A stretch of DNA of 64,000 nucleotides, taken from Armatimonadota bacterium (GTDB lineage Bacteria > Sysuimicrobiota > Sysuimicrobiia > Sysuimicrobiales > Humicultoraceae). Where the stretch lies: assembly GCA_016869025.1 (NCBI GenBank), contig VGFA01000009.1, positions 24,735 through 88,734 of the forward strand, written 5' to 3'. The notes beneath the pieces were generated by a model, which saw only the letters and a program-made list of their open reading frames with translations, was not told the origin of the DNA and made no database searches. How positions within the stretch are numbered: position 1 is the first letter of the stretch; each line of letters starts with the position of its first letter. Made by a program: the position numbers and the translations under genes. This document shows positions 8,660 to 20,882 of the stretch, one piece after another.

Positions 8660-8909
8660 TGTGGATAACCCCCGCGGCTGTCCACATCTTTGCCCGCGGC
8701 TGTCCGAACCGTGCTCGATTCAGGCCCCTGGTTCGCCTGCGGTTGCGCGAAAATGCCCCCAGAACCCCCTCCGATGTCCACAGGGTTTTCCACACCTGTG
8801 GATAACGTCCGGGTCCCGCCGCTGTTGCTGGTTTCCGGGTTGCCGCCGGACAGAGGATGCCGGGTGCGGCAGCGCGAATCCCTTGTCCGTCCGGGTCGCG
8901 TTATCCACA
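8660..8909. other. Origin of replication, first DnaA-box cluster (oriC left part)
   Basis: This gene-free stretch (8562-9024, the only one over 300 nt) carries three perfect DnaA boxes: TGTGGATAA at 8660-8668 and 8797-8805, and TTATCCACA at 8901-8909. A near-perfect TTTTCCACA lies at 8786-8794, and weaker matches at 8679-8687 (CTGTCCACA) and 8774-8782 (ATGTCCACA). The cluster sits between divergently transcribed rpmH and the GHKL gene. Apart from these boxes and the rpmH promoter I see no other feature here. Confidence 0.85.
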
Positions 8910-9024
8910 CCCTTGCCGTTCCTGTGACCGTCCAGGGGTGGGCGTGAAATCCGATGCCCGGGGGTCTGCGGGGTAGGAGTCTGCGCGGTGGTGGCCAACC
9001 ACTACCGGGCGCAGCGGGGACTCG

Positions 9025-9816
9025 ATGTCCATTCGTGAGATCATCGCGCGGCTGATCGAGGAGCGGCGCGTCGCGCCGCTGCCTGTCGGCGACGAGGCCG
9101 AGCCGGAGGTGCGCCTCGCGGTTTACGACTCGCCACTGGCGGCTCCGCGGGTGATCTCGCTGCGCGGGGACGATTTCCACACGCTCGTCGGCGAGCTGGC
9201 GGCGCGCACATATGCGGTATCGCGCGAACGCGGGGGGCGAGTGCCGTTTGTTGTCATCAAGGAGATCGTTGAGAACTTGATACACGCCTACTTCCACAAC
9301 GCCACGGTCACGGTCCTCGATGACGGCAACACGATACGCATCGCCGACCAGGGACCGGGGATCTCCGACAAGGAGCGCGCCGCAGTGCCTGGGTTCTCCA
9401 CCGCCACCGCCGAGATGCGGCGGTTCATCCGCGGCGTCGGCAGCGGGCTGCCGGTGGCAAAGGAGCAGATGCAGTTTCTTGGCGGCTCGCTATCCATAGA
9501 GGACAATCTGGACCGTGGCACCGTGGTCACGCTGCGCATACAGCAGGAGCCGCCCGCCCCAGAGCCGACCCCGGAGCCGGCTCTTCGTCGGGCCCCGGCG
9601 ATCACCCCGCGGCAGAAGAAGGTGCTCCTGCTGGTCGCCGAGTTGGGCGCCGCCGGCCCCACGACGATCGCCAAGGAGCTCGACATCAGCCACAGCACGG
9701 CGTACCGTGAGCTTCAGGCCCTGGAAGCCCTCAAGCTCGCAACGGGGAAGGGGCGCGGCAAGCGCACCCTCACCGAGGAGGGCATTGCCTTCCTAGATGA
9801 GATCTTCAAGTCCTGA
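9025..9816 (+). CDS. GHKL ATPase-winged helix protein, unknown function, next to oriC
   Basis: This 263-residue protein joins two domains. Residues about 70-173 are a histidine-kinase-like (GHKL) ATPase with an N-box (E80, N84), a D-Q-G-P-G box at 108-112 and a G-V-G-S-G-L box at 137-142. No phosphoacceptor histidine or dimerisation domain precedes it, so it resembles anti-sigma-factor kinases more than sensor kinases. A proline/glutamate linker (175-187) leads to a winged helix (about 193-263) with an I-S-H-S-T-A-Y-R-E-L recognition-helix-like stretch. It lies immediately before dnaA, in the same direction, between two DnaA-box clusters. A role in sensing ATP and controlling transcription or initiation is inference. 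Confidence 0.75.
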   Translation: MSIREIIARLIEERRVAPLPVGDEAEPEVRLAVYDSPLAAPRVISLRGDDFHTLVGELAARTYAVSRERGGRVPFVVIKEIVENLIHAYFHNATVTVLDDGNTIRIADQGPGISDKERAAVPGFSTATAEMRRFIRGVGSGLPVAKEQMQFLGGSLSIEDNLDRGTVVTLRIQQEPPAPEPTPEPALRRAPAITPRQKKVLLLVAELGAAGPTTIAKELDISHSTAYRELQALEALKLATGKGRGKRTLTEEGIAFLDEIFKS

Positions 9817-9859
9817 TGGAGTGACCGCTGGATATCGCGCATCGCGAGAGGAGCCGGCC

Positions 9860-11233
9860 GTGACGATCGAAGTCTCCCCCGCCGAGTTGTGGACGGAAGC
9901 CCTGCGACGAATGGAGGGGCAGCTCAACAAGCCGACCCTCGAGTCGTTTCTGCGGGTGATGCGTCCCGTCGGTCTCCAGGATGACACCTTTCACTTCTCC
10001 GTCCCTAACCGCTTTGCGAAGGACTGGGTGGAGCAGCGGCTGACCGACACGATCCGGCGCGCACTGCGCGTCGTGATCGGTCGCGACGTCGGCGTGCGCG
10101 TTTCGGTTGTCGAGGCCCCGCCGCCGGCCCAGGGCCCCGCGGCCCCGGCGCAATCTCCACGCACCGCGGCGCCGTCCTCTCCTGCGCCCTCCCGCGTTCC
10201 CGAAGGGATCCACATCTCGCCCAAGTACACCTTCGAAACGTTCGTCGTGGGAGCCGGAAACCGGTTCGCCCACGCGGCCGCGATGGCCGTGGCCGAGTCG
10301 CCCGCGCGGGCCTACAACCCCCTGTTCATCTACGGCGGCGTTGGCCTGGGCAAGACTCACCTGCTCCAGGCCATCGGGCACCGGGTGCTGCACGGCGCGG
10401 GCATCGCGCGGGTCGCGTACGTGAGCAGCGAGAAGTTCACCAACGAGTTGATCAACTCGATCCGGGACGACAAGACGCTAGAGTTCCGGCAGCGGTACCG
10501 CAGCGTAGACGTCCTGCTCATAGACGACATCCAGTTTCTGGCGGGAAAGGAGCGAACGCAGGAGGAGTTCTTTCACACGTTCAACACGCTTCACGAGACC
10601 AACCACCAGATCATCATCTCGTCAGATCGGCCGCCCAAGGAGATACCCACCCTGGAGGACCGCCTCCGGAGCCGTTTCGAGTGGGGGCTGATCGCCGACA
10701 TCCAGCCCCCCGACCTGGAGACGCGCATCGCCATCCTGAGCAAGAAGGCCGAGAGTGACGGGATCTCCGTGCCCGGGGGAGTCGCGGAGTTCATTGCCCA
10801 GCGCATCCACACGAACATCCGCGAGCTGGAAGGTGCGCTGGTGCGTGTGGTCGCCTACGCTTCTCTCACCCGCTCGGCCATCAGCGTGGAGCTGGCCGCG
10901 GATGTGCTGCGCGATCTGCTGCCTCCCGCGCGAGCCAGGGTCGTGACAATCCAGTCCATCCAGCAGGCGGTGGCGGAGTTCTTCGGCCTGCGGGTGGAAG
11001 AGATGCGCGCCAAACGCCGCACCAAGGGCGTGGCCTTCCCGCGCCAGGTGGCCATGTACGTGGCTCGAGAGATCACGGACGCCTCGCTGCCGCGCGTTGG
11101 GGAAGAGTTCGGGGGGCGTGATCACACCACGGTCATGCACGCGTGCCAGCGGGTGCGCGAAGCGCTTCACCGCGACGCCCATCTTGCGGCCAGCATCAAA
11201 CGCCTGATGGAAGACCTCCAGCGTCAAGGTTGA
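9860..11233 (+). CDS. dnaA: Chromosomal replication initiator DnaA
   Basis: This 457-residue protein is the replication initiator. Domain I spans about 1-85, a proline/alanine-rich linker about 85-120, the AAA+ domain follows with Walker A (G-G-V-G-L-G-K-T-H) at about 158-167 and Walker B L-L-I-D-D-I-Q-F, and domain IV carries the DnaA signature G-G-R-D-H-T-T-V. I chose the GTG at 9860 because GAGAGGAG precedes it by about 6 nt. An in-frame upstream ATG at 9797 would overlap the GHKL gene and lacks support. Confidence 0.97.
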   Translation: MTIEVSPAELWTEALRRMEGQLNKPTLESFLRVMRPVGLQDDTFHFSVPNRFAKDWVEQRLTDTIRRALRVVIGRDVGVRVSVVEAPPPAQGPAAPAQSPRTAAPSSPAPSRVPEGIHISPKYTFETFVVGAGNRFAHAAAMAVAESPARAYNPLFIYGGVGLGKTHLLQAIGHRVLHGAGIARVAYVSSEKFTNELINSIRDDKTLEFRQRYRSVDVLLIDDIQFLAGKERTQEEFFHTFNTLHETNHQIIISSDRPPKEIPTLEDRLRSRFEWGLIADIQPPDLETRIAILSKKAESDGISVPGGVAEFIAQRIHTNIRELEGALVRVVAYASLTRSAISVELAADVLRDLLPPARARVVTIQSIQQAVAEFFGLRVEEMRAKRRTKGVAFPRQVAMYVAREITDASLPRVGEEFGGRDHTTVMHACQRVREALHRDAHLAASIKRLMEDLQRQG

Positions 11234-11258
11234 TATCCTGTGCGCGCACCTGGGATCG

Positions 11259-11437
11259 TGTGGACAACCGGATGCCGTGGCGCACGCGCGCCCGCGTGCT
11301 TCTCCGAGATGTCCCCACGCCGTCCAGGGTGGCATGGCGCCGCAACGGTCCGCGCCCAGGAGGCCCGGGCGGTTCTCCACAGAGTGCACAACGCCTACTA
11401 CTACGACTGTTGTTTGATTACAATACAGATATAGAAG
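11259..11437. other. Origin of replication, dnaA-dnaN part with DnaA-trio-like run
   Basis: The 213-nt dnaA-dnaN gap carries DnaA boxes TGTGGACAA (11259-11267) and TTCTCCACA (11373-11381). After a short GC-rich segment comes CTACTACTACGACTG (11395-11409), which reads 3'-GAT-GAT-GAT on the opposite strand, as in DnaA-trios. An AT-rich stretch (11410-11437) follows. This box, GC cluster, trio, AT-rich order is that of the basal unwinding element described in Bacillus subtilis. A -10-like TACAAT (11419-11424) probably also serves dnaN. Confidence 0.65.
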
Positions 11438-11446
11438 GAGGCGCGC

Positions 11447-12556
11447 ATGCAGTTTACCTGTGCGCACGAGCATCTAAGCAAAGCGGTTGCCCTGGTGGGC
11501 CGCGCCGTATCCACGCGCGCCACGATGCCCATCCTGAGCAACATACTGATCGAGACGCGCAAGGACGCGATCAAGTTGGCCGCCACCGACCTCGACCACG
11601 GCATACAGACCGAGGCGCCCGCAAAGGTCAAGAAGGGCGGTGCGATAACGCTTCCGGCGCGGCTGTTCGGCGAGATCGTTTCGAACCTCCCCGAGGCGCC
11701 CGTGCAGGTGAAGGTCGTGGAGGGAGGCACCGAGGTCGAGGTCCAGTGCGAGAGGGTGACCTACGATCTGGTGGGGCTGCCCGCGTCGGACTTCCCGCTG
11801 ATGCCGGAGCCCGAGGCCGCGCCGGTGGCCAGCGTGGACGCAGGGCTGCTGCGCACAATGGTGCGGCAGACCGAGTTCGCTGTGTCCACCGATGACACGC
11901 GCGTGTTCCTGACAGGGCTCTACCTCGTCCTGGACGGGAAGGAAGTCCGCGTGGTCGCCACCGACGGCGGCCGGCTCGCCCTGCGCACCGCCGCGCTCGC
12001 CAGCGCGGCATCGCAGAAGATAGGCGTCATCGTGCCTTCCAAGACGATGCGCGAGTTGACGCGCGCACTCGGGAGCGCCGAGGGCGAGGTGGAGATCTCC
12101 CTGGCAGAGAACCAGATCCTGTTCACCATGCCGGGAGCAAGGATGGTCAGCCGCCTGATTCCAGGGCCCTTTCCGAACTACCAGCAGGTCATCCCGCAGG
12201 GCTACAAGCAGCGCGTGACCGTTGGCACACAGCGGCTGCTGGCCGCCGTGCGCCGCGTCGCGCTCACGGCACGGGACTCGGCCAACGTTGTTCGGCTGCA
12301 GGCCGAGGGGGACACGCTGACGCTCGCTTCCAACACGCCCGAGTACGGCCGGTCCGAAGAGCGCCTGCAGGTCGCCTCTGAGGGCGACATCGTCGCAACC
12401 GCGTTCAACGCCAGATACCTGATCGAGTGCCTGTCGGTGCTCGATGCGGACGAGCTGGTGCTCGAGCTGACCGGACCGCTTAGCCCTGGCGCGCTGCGCC
12501 CTGTCGGAGGAGGCGACTATACGTACGTTCTGGCCCCGGTCCGCGTTGCCACCTGA
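11447..12556 (+). CDS. dnaN: DNA polymerase III subunit beta (sliding clamp)
   Basis: This 369-residue protein is the ring-forming processivity clamp. The N-terminal L-x-x-A-V-A-L-V-G-R-A-V-S-T-R and T-M-P-I-L-S-N-I-L motifs, the central T-D-G-G-R-L-A-L-R motif, and the C-terminal F-N-A-R-Y-L and Y-V-L-A-P-V-R motifs define it. A strong ribosome binding site (AGAAGGAGG) precedes the ATG. Its end overlaps the S4-domain gene by 11 nt. Confidence 0.97.
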   Translation: MQFTCAHEHLSKAVALVGRAVSTRATMPILSNILIETRKDAIKLAATDLDHGIQTEAPAKVKKGGAITLPARLFGEIVSNLPEAPVQVKVVEGGTEVEVQCERVTYDLVGLPASDFPLMPEPEAAPVASVDAGLLRTMVRQTEFAVSTDDTRVFLTGLYLVLDGKEVRVVATDGGRLALRTAALASAASQKIGVIVPSKTMRELTRALGSAEGEVEISLAENQILFTMPGARMVSRLIPGPFPNYQQVIPQGYKQRVTVGTQRLLAAVRRVALTARDSANVVRLQAEGDTLTLASNTPEYGRSEERLQVASEGDIVATAFNARYLIECLSVLDADELVLELTGPLSPGALRPVGGGDYTYVLAPVRVAT

Positions 12557-12812
12557 GCGCACGGTAAGGATCCATACAGGGACCATCACCCTGGGCGCGC
12601 TGCTGAAGTGGGCAGGCGTGGTGGGAACCGGCGGCGAGGCCAAGACCCTCATCGCGGCGCGCCGCGTGCTGGTAAATGGGCAGGTCGAGACGAAGCGTGG
12701 CCGCCGGCTGGCCGCCGGGGACCTGGTCGCCGTGCAGGGAGGGCCCACCCTGGCCATCGCAGTTGCGGAAGATGCCACGACTCCGGCGCCTCTGGATTCG
12801 GTCCTTTCGTAA
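12546..12812 (+). CDS. S4-domain RNA-binding protein (YaaA/RlbA-like)
   Basis: This 88-residue protein is almost entirely one S4 RNA-binding domain, with the pattern T-G-x-E-A-K-x-L-I-x-x-x-x-V-x-V-N-G-x-x-E-x-x-R-G-x-x-L. Small S4 proteins between dnaN and recF are conserved in Firmicutes as YaaA and are linked to ribosome assembly. The start is most likely the TTG at 12546, overlapping dnaN by 11 nt. Its 3' end overlaps recF by 41 nt, an unusually long overlap. Confidence 0.85.
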   Translation: MPPERTVRIHTGTITLGALLKWAGVVGTGGEAKTLIAARRVLVNGQVETKRGRRLAAGDLVAVQGGPTLAIAVAEDATTPAPLDSVLS

Positions 12813-13881
12813 CTACTCCCGAGCGGACATCGCGCTCGACGACGGCGTCACCGCGCTCGTCGGCCGCAACGGAGCGGGCAAGTCCAACGTGCTGGAGGCC
12901 GTCTACCTGGTGGCGACCGGACGGTCTCACCGGACCGCGCGCGAGGAGGAGGCAATCCAGAGCGGCGAGACGGCCGCCCGAGTGCGTGCACAGATCTTCC
13001 GGCGAGGACGCGAGGAAGAGATTGAGATAACGCTGGCGGTGGAAGCTGGCCGCCTGACCTCGCAGATGCGGGTAAACGGCGCGCCCACCCCGCGAGGGAG
13101 CGTGCTCGGCCGCCTGACGGTCGTCCTGGCGGCCCCGTGGGATTTGGAGATGGTACGCGGCCCTGCGGCAGGCCGTCGCCGCCTGCTGGACGCGGCCCTG
13201 GCTCAGATCAGCCCGGCCTACTTCTTCGCGTTGCACCGTTACCACCGGGTGGTGGCGCAGAGGAACGCCCACCTGCGGCGCGGGGTGCCGGGCGGCACCG
13301 AGGCCTGGGACGCCCAGATGGTCGCGCTTGGCGTGAGGATCGCGGCGCACCGCGGCGCATACATGCGGCGCATGGCGCCCGAGGCGGAAGCGTGGTTTGG
13401 ACGCCTGGGTGGAGAGGGCGCCCTCACGGTGGCCTACCGCCCGTCCTGGCTCGGGGAAACGGACGAGACCCGGGAGGACGAGGCACGGGCGCAAATGGCG
13501 CGCCTGCGCGCCGATGAGATCAGGCGGGGCACCACGCTGTCTGGCCCCCACCGCGACGACGTGGAGTTGTCGCTCGGGGGTACCGCGCTGCGCGCCAACG
13601 GGTCGCAGGGACAGTGGCGGACCGCCATGCTGGCGATTCGGCTGGCCGAGCGCGGAGTGATGGCCTCCGAGACGGGAGAGAGCCCGGTTCTCCTGCTGGA
13701 CGACGCGCTCTCGGAGCTCGACCAGGACCGGCAGAGAAGAATCCTGGGGCTGGCGGAGGAGGGGCAGGTGCTGTTGACCTCGACCGTGCTGCCGCGGGTT
13801 GCCCGACCGGTGAGGGTGCTGACGGTGGAAGCCGGCGCCGTGGCGGAGGCGGCATGGTCGTCCCAATCAGAGACGTTCTAA
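12772..13881 (+). CDS. recF: DNA replication/repair ATPase RecF
   Basis: This 369-residue SMC-like ATPase loads RecA at gaps with RecO and RecR. Walker A is G-R-N-G-A-G-K-S-N near residue 31, the L-S-G-P-H-R-D-D motif is in the second half, and Walker B is L-L-L-D-D-A-L-S-E-L-D. I placed the start at the ATG at 12772, which gives the normal N-terminus with F-R-N-Y at about residues 12-15. The frame is open further upstream, but that lies inside the S4 gene. Confidence 0.95.
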   Translation: MPRLRRLWIRSFRNYSRADIALDDGVTALVGRNGAGKSNVLEAVYLVATGRSHRTAREEEAIQSGETAARVRAQIFRRGREEEIEITLAVEAGRLTSQMRVNGAPTPRGSVLGRLTVVLAAPWDLEMVRGPAAGRRRLLDAALAQISPAYFFALHRYHRVVAQRNAHLRRGVPGGTEAWDAQMVALGVRIAAHRGAYMRRMAPEAEAWFGRLGGEGALTVAYRPSWLGETDETREDEARAQMARLRADEIRRGTTLSGPHRDDVELSLGGTALRANGSQGQWRTAMLAIRLAERGVMASETGESPVLLLDDALSELDQDRQRRILGLAEEGQVLLTSTVLPRVARPVRVLTVEAGAVAEAAWSSQSETF

Positions 13882-14180
13882 GGTCGGCCGCCCGCGCGCT
13901 GGGAATCGAGCCGGCGGCGCACCTCGCGGCTGCCCGGGAGGCATGGCCGCGGGTCGTGGGCCAGGCGCTGGCAGGAGTAAGCGCTCCGGTTACCCTGCGG
14001 GGCAAGAGATTGCAGGTGGGGGTGACCCACGAGGCAGCCGGACAGGAGATCCGGCTGCGGCGCGCAGAGATCGTGGTAGCCCTGGCCCGTGAGGTGGGCG
14101 AGGGGGCAATCACCGACGTGACGCCGGTAGCACGGCGAAGCCTGCCCGGCCGCGGGCCGGGCCGCAGGGAGGTCCGGTGA
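13854..14180 (+). CDS. DUF721 (DciA-like) protein
   Basis: This 108-residue protein has the DUF721 pattern: an N-terminal helix V-x-x-V-L-R-S-A-A-R-A-L-G, then W-P-R-V-V-G and L-x-V-x-V. DUF721 includes DciA, a helicase loader used by many bacteria that lack DnaC/DnaI, and the position between recF and gyrB is common. Whether this copy loads DnaB is inferred. The ATG at 13854 has GGCGGAGG just upstream and overlaps recF by 28 nt. Confidence 0.8.
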   Translation: MVVPIRDVLRSAARALGIEPAAHLAAAREAWPRVVGQALAGVSAPVTLRGKRLQVGVTHEAAGQEIRLRRAEIVVALAREVGEGAITDVTPVARRSLPGRGPGRREVR

Positions 14181-14500
14181 GCGCCGGAGCGAGCGCTGGA
14201 GTGGGCACCGGCGTTAGCACCGGGCTGTTCGTCTACCTCGGTGGGGACACCGTCGTGGACGTGCGCGAGGTAGTGGCGGTTCTCGACGCGCGGGGGCTGC
14301 AGCGGTCTTCTATGGGACGAAGCCTGCTCACGCGGGCCGCGGCAGCAGGCCGCCTGGCAGAGCCCGAACTCCTGCCGTCGGCCCGCGCGATCGTGGTGAC
14401 GACCGCCCGCCTCCACCCTACGCCGGCGACCCCATCCACGGTGGCCGGCCGGATCGGGATCCTGACCAGAACCCGGCGGCGGAAAACGGCGGAGAGATAG
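14177..14500 (+). CDS. remB: RemB/YaaB-like DUF370 protein
   Basis: This 107-residue protein carries the DUF370 core F-V-Y-L-G-G-D-T-V-V-D-V-R-E-V-V-A-V-L-D and the later A-I-V-V-T-T motif with S-T-V-A-G-R-I. In Bacillus the homologue YaaB (RemB) lies at the same place between recF and gyrB and is linked to biofilm-gene regulation. The first 16 residues are a glycine/serine/threonine-rich extension with an A-G/T-G repeat that the family usually lacks. The GTG start overlaps the preceding gene by 4 nt. Confidence 0.75.
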   Translation: MSAGASAGVGTGVSTGLFVYLGGDTVVDVREVVAVLDARGLQRSSMGRSLLTRAAAAGRLAEPELLPSARAIVVTTARLHPTPATPSTVAGRIGILTRTRRRKTAER

Positions 14501-14521
14501 TCAGGACGCGTGTTTCCACCG

Positions 14522-14551
14522 TTGACACCCCAGCCGCTCAGGCGGTAGAAT
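14522..14551 (+). promoter_or_regulatory. Sigma70-type promoter of gyrB
   Basis: A perfect -35 box TTGACA (14522-14527) and a -10 box TAGAAT (14546-14551) are separated by 18 nt. Transcription would start near 14558, leaving an 84-nt leader before gyrB. Confidence 0.75.
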
Positions 14552-14558
14552 AGGTAAT

Positions 14559-14584
14559 GGGCATGCGCGCCGGGGCGCGTGCCC
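14559..14584 (+). promoter_or_regulatory. Stable hairpin at the predicted 5' end of the gyrB mRNA
   Basis: GGGCATGCGC (14559-14568) can pair with GCGCGTGCCC (14575-14584) across a 6-nt loop, giving ten pairs with one wobble. It begins within about one base of the predicted transcription start, so the message would carry a 5'-terminal stem-loop. No U-tract follows, so it is not an intrinsic terminator. Confidence 0.5.
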
Positions 14585-14626
14585 GTTTGCATGAGAGTGC
14601 TTGTGTGAGCGTGCCCGTTCGCTTGA

Positions 14627-16549
<1,923 letters not shown>

Positions 16550-16584
16550 GAGAACGCCGCCCCCCCACCGAGGGCTACCGAAGA

Positions 16585-19038
<2,454 letters not shown>

Positions 19039-19062
19039 CCGGGCCAGGGCATCGGGTCGCAG

Positions 19063-19692
19063 ATGGGCTGGGCGCGCTGGGCCAAGGCCGTGGGCATCAT
19101 AGGCGGGACCGTGCTCTTGCACGAAACCGCCCACCTCCTGGCCGCGCTGCAAACCGGGGTGGCGGTGCGAGAGGTAGGGATCGGCTTCGGGCCCACCCTG
19201 GCGCGCCGGCGGGCCCGCGGCCTGGACGTGACGCTGCGACTGCTGCCGCTGGGCGGGTTCGCGGCGATTGACGTGGACCAGGTTCCTCCGGAGCGGCGCG
19301 TTCCCGTCCTGCTGGCCGGGCCGCTGGCCAACATCGCCGCAGGCCTGCTCCTGCGCTACGCCGCCCGCGTGCCGGCGCCGCCGCTCCTGCCAGGGCGTAC
19401 CGGGCGCATACAGGTGGGTGGGCCGCTCTCCGTCTTGGCGCTGCTTGCCGGCGCGGACGGGGGAGGGCCGCGCGCTCTTGCTGCTGCAGCGGGCGCCGTC
19501 AACCTGAGCGTTGGGATCTCCAACCTGCTTCCGCTTCTGCCGCTGGACGGCGGGCACCTGGCCGTGGCGCGCATGGAAGTCGCGGGCGTCCAGCCATCAG
19601 CCGTATCAGCGTTCCGGCAAACCTCCGCTGCGCTGTTCCTGTGGCTCGTGCTCCGTGCGCTCCTGAGCGATCTGACCAGACGGCGGCGCTGA
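19063..19692 (+). CDS. M50 family membrane zinc metalloprotease
   Basis: This 209-residue protein has the metal-binding motif H20-E21-x-x-H24 in its first membrane segment and the second motif N-L-L-P-L-L-P-L-D-G-G-H with D162 near the C-terminus, as in site-2 proteases. There is no PDZ domain, so it is the compact M50 form. It would cut or process a membrane protein inside the bilayer, but the substrate is unknown. It lies 24 nt after gyrA and may share its transcript. Confidence 0.85.
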   Translation: MGWARWAKAVGIIGGTVLLHETAHLLAALQTGVAVREVGIGFGPTLARRRARGLDVTLRLLPLGGFAAIDVDQVPPERRVPVLLAGPLANIAAGLLLRYAARVPAPPLLPGRTGRIQVGGPLSVLALLAGADGGGPRALAAAAGAVNLSVGISNLLPLLPLDGGHLAVARMEVAGVQPSAVSAFRQTSAALFLWLVLRALLSDLTRRRR

Positions 19693-19728
19693 TCGGCGCC
19701 CCTGGGGGTTGAGGCCGCTTGCGGCATA

Positions 19729-19771
19729 TTGACACCGGCGCCGGGCCGGCGTAATTTAGAATGGCGTTCTA
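19729..19771 (+). promoter_or_regulatory. tctC promoter region with inverted-repeat operator candidate
   Basis: A perfect -35 box TTGACA (19729-19734) is followed after 17 nt by TAATTT (19752-19757), or after 22 nt by TAGAAT (19757-19762). The start of the inverted repeat TAGAA-N5-TTCTA (19757-19771) coincides with this -10 area, so a bound protein would block RNA polymerase. The IclR-type regulator at 28337-29074 is the obvious candidate. This pairing is inference. Confidence 0.5.
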
Positions 19772-19836
19772 CACAGTAGTATGAAGGGGCCCGCGATACA
19801 AGGAGTGCCATCGAAACACCACGGGGAGGTAACGAG

Positions 19837-20874
19837 ATGCACGCGACCACGGCTCATCGGCTTGTGCGTATGTTCCTCGTTCCTGCACTGGTGATAGCCC
19901 TGGCATGGGGTGTGGCTATCAGTCCATCCGGCGCGCAGGTGTACCCGGAGCGAAGCATCACCGGGATCATCCAGTGGGGCGCCGGCGGGACCACCGACCG
20001 TGTCTCGCGCCGGATCACCCCTCTGGCCGAGCGAGGGCTGGGCCAGCGGATCGTGCTCAGCAACATGACCGGCGCCACCGGCGCGGTCGGAATGCAGTAC
20101 GTCTTCGATCAGAGGGCAGACGGCTACACCCTGCTCTACGCGGCAGAGAACCCGACGCTCTACGGCGTCCTGGACATCTCGCCGCGGAACTTCGACGAGT
20201 TCGAGCCCGTCAGTCTGATGGCGCGCAGCATTCCTGTTGTGGTCGTCCGGAGCGACTCCAAGCTGCGCTATCTCACCGAATTGATCCACCTGGCCAAGCA
20301 GCAGCCCGGACAGGTCAAGGCCGGCTCGACGGGAATCGGTGGCGTGCCCTTCGTAGTGGGGGCCATGATGACCGCGGTCAGCGGCGTGAAGTTCAACCCG
20401 ATCCCGTTCGACGGCGACGGTCCTGCCATACCCGCGCTCCTCGGCGGGCACATTGACTTCCACGTTTCAGTCCTCGCAGCCGTGGCAGAGCACATGCGCG
20501 CCGGCCGGATGCGGGCCCTTGCCGTCATTGACAATGTGCCCTCGGACGTCGCTCCCGGCGTGCCGGCTCTGGGCCAGATGATGCCCGAGTACCGGCCTTA
20601 CCTGCCGTGGGGACCGTTCTTCGGCGTGTGGGTCAAGAAGGGTACTCCCGCGCCCGCGATTCGGCGGCTGGTTGACTCGTTCAGGCCTGCCGTGGCCGCC
20701 GAGGATACCCGGGAATTCCTGGACCTCATCGGCGCGGTGCCCATGAACATGGCCGGCGATGAGGCGGTGAGGTGGGTCAAGAACTGGCAGTCCGTGACCG
20801 CCTGGTTGCTCCACGACGCCAAGGCGACCCAGAAGTCGCCGGAGGTGTTCGGAATCCCACGGCCTCGCCGGTAG
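19837..20874 (+). CDS. tctC: Tripartite tricarboxylate transporter substrate-binding protein (TctC-like)
   Basis: This 345-residue protein begins with a signal peptide (hydrophobic core about 12-28, likely cleavage after S-G-A at about 32). The mature part starts with the family pattern Y-P-E-R-S-I-T-G-I-I-Q-W-G-A-G-G-T-T-D and continues with P-G-Q-V-K-A-G-S-T-G-I-G-G. It captures a carboxylate outside the membrane and hands it to TctAB. A strong ribosome binding site GGGGAGGT lies 7 nt before the ATG. It opens the catabolic operon. The ligand cannot be deduced from sequence. Confidence 0.92.
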   Translation: MHATTAHRLVRMFLVPALVIALAWGVAISPSGAQVYPERSITGIIQWGAGGTTDRVSRRITPLAERGLGQRIVLSNMTGATGAVGMQYVFDQRADGYTLLYAAENPTLYGVLDISPRNFDEFEPVSLMARSIPVVVVRSDSKLRYLTELIHLAKQQPGQVKAGSTGIGGVPFVVGAMMTAVSGVKFNPIPFDGDGPAIPALLGGHIDFHVSVLAAVAEHMRAGRMRALAVIDNVPSDVAPGVPALGQMMPEYRPYLPWGPFFGVWVKKGTPAPAIRRLVDSFRPAVAAEDTREFLDLIGAVPMNMAGDEAVRWVKNWQSVTAWLLHDAKATQKSPEVFGIPRPRR

Positions 20875-20882
20875 ACCCGGCG

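Noticed and set aside
19693..19728. Intrinsic terminator after the M50 protease gene
   Set aside because: GC-rich pairing is possible, but there is no U-run after it.
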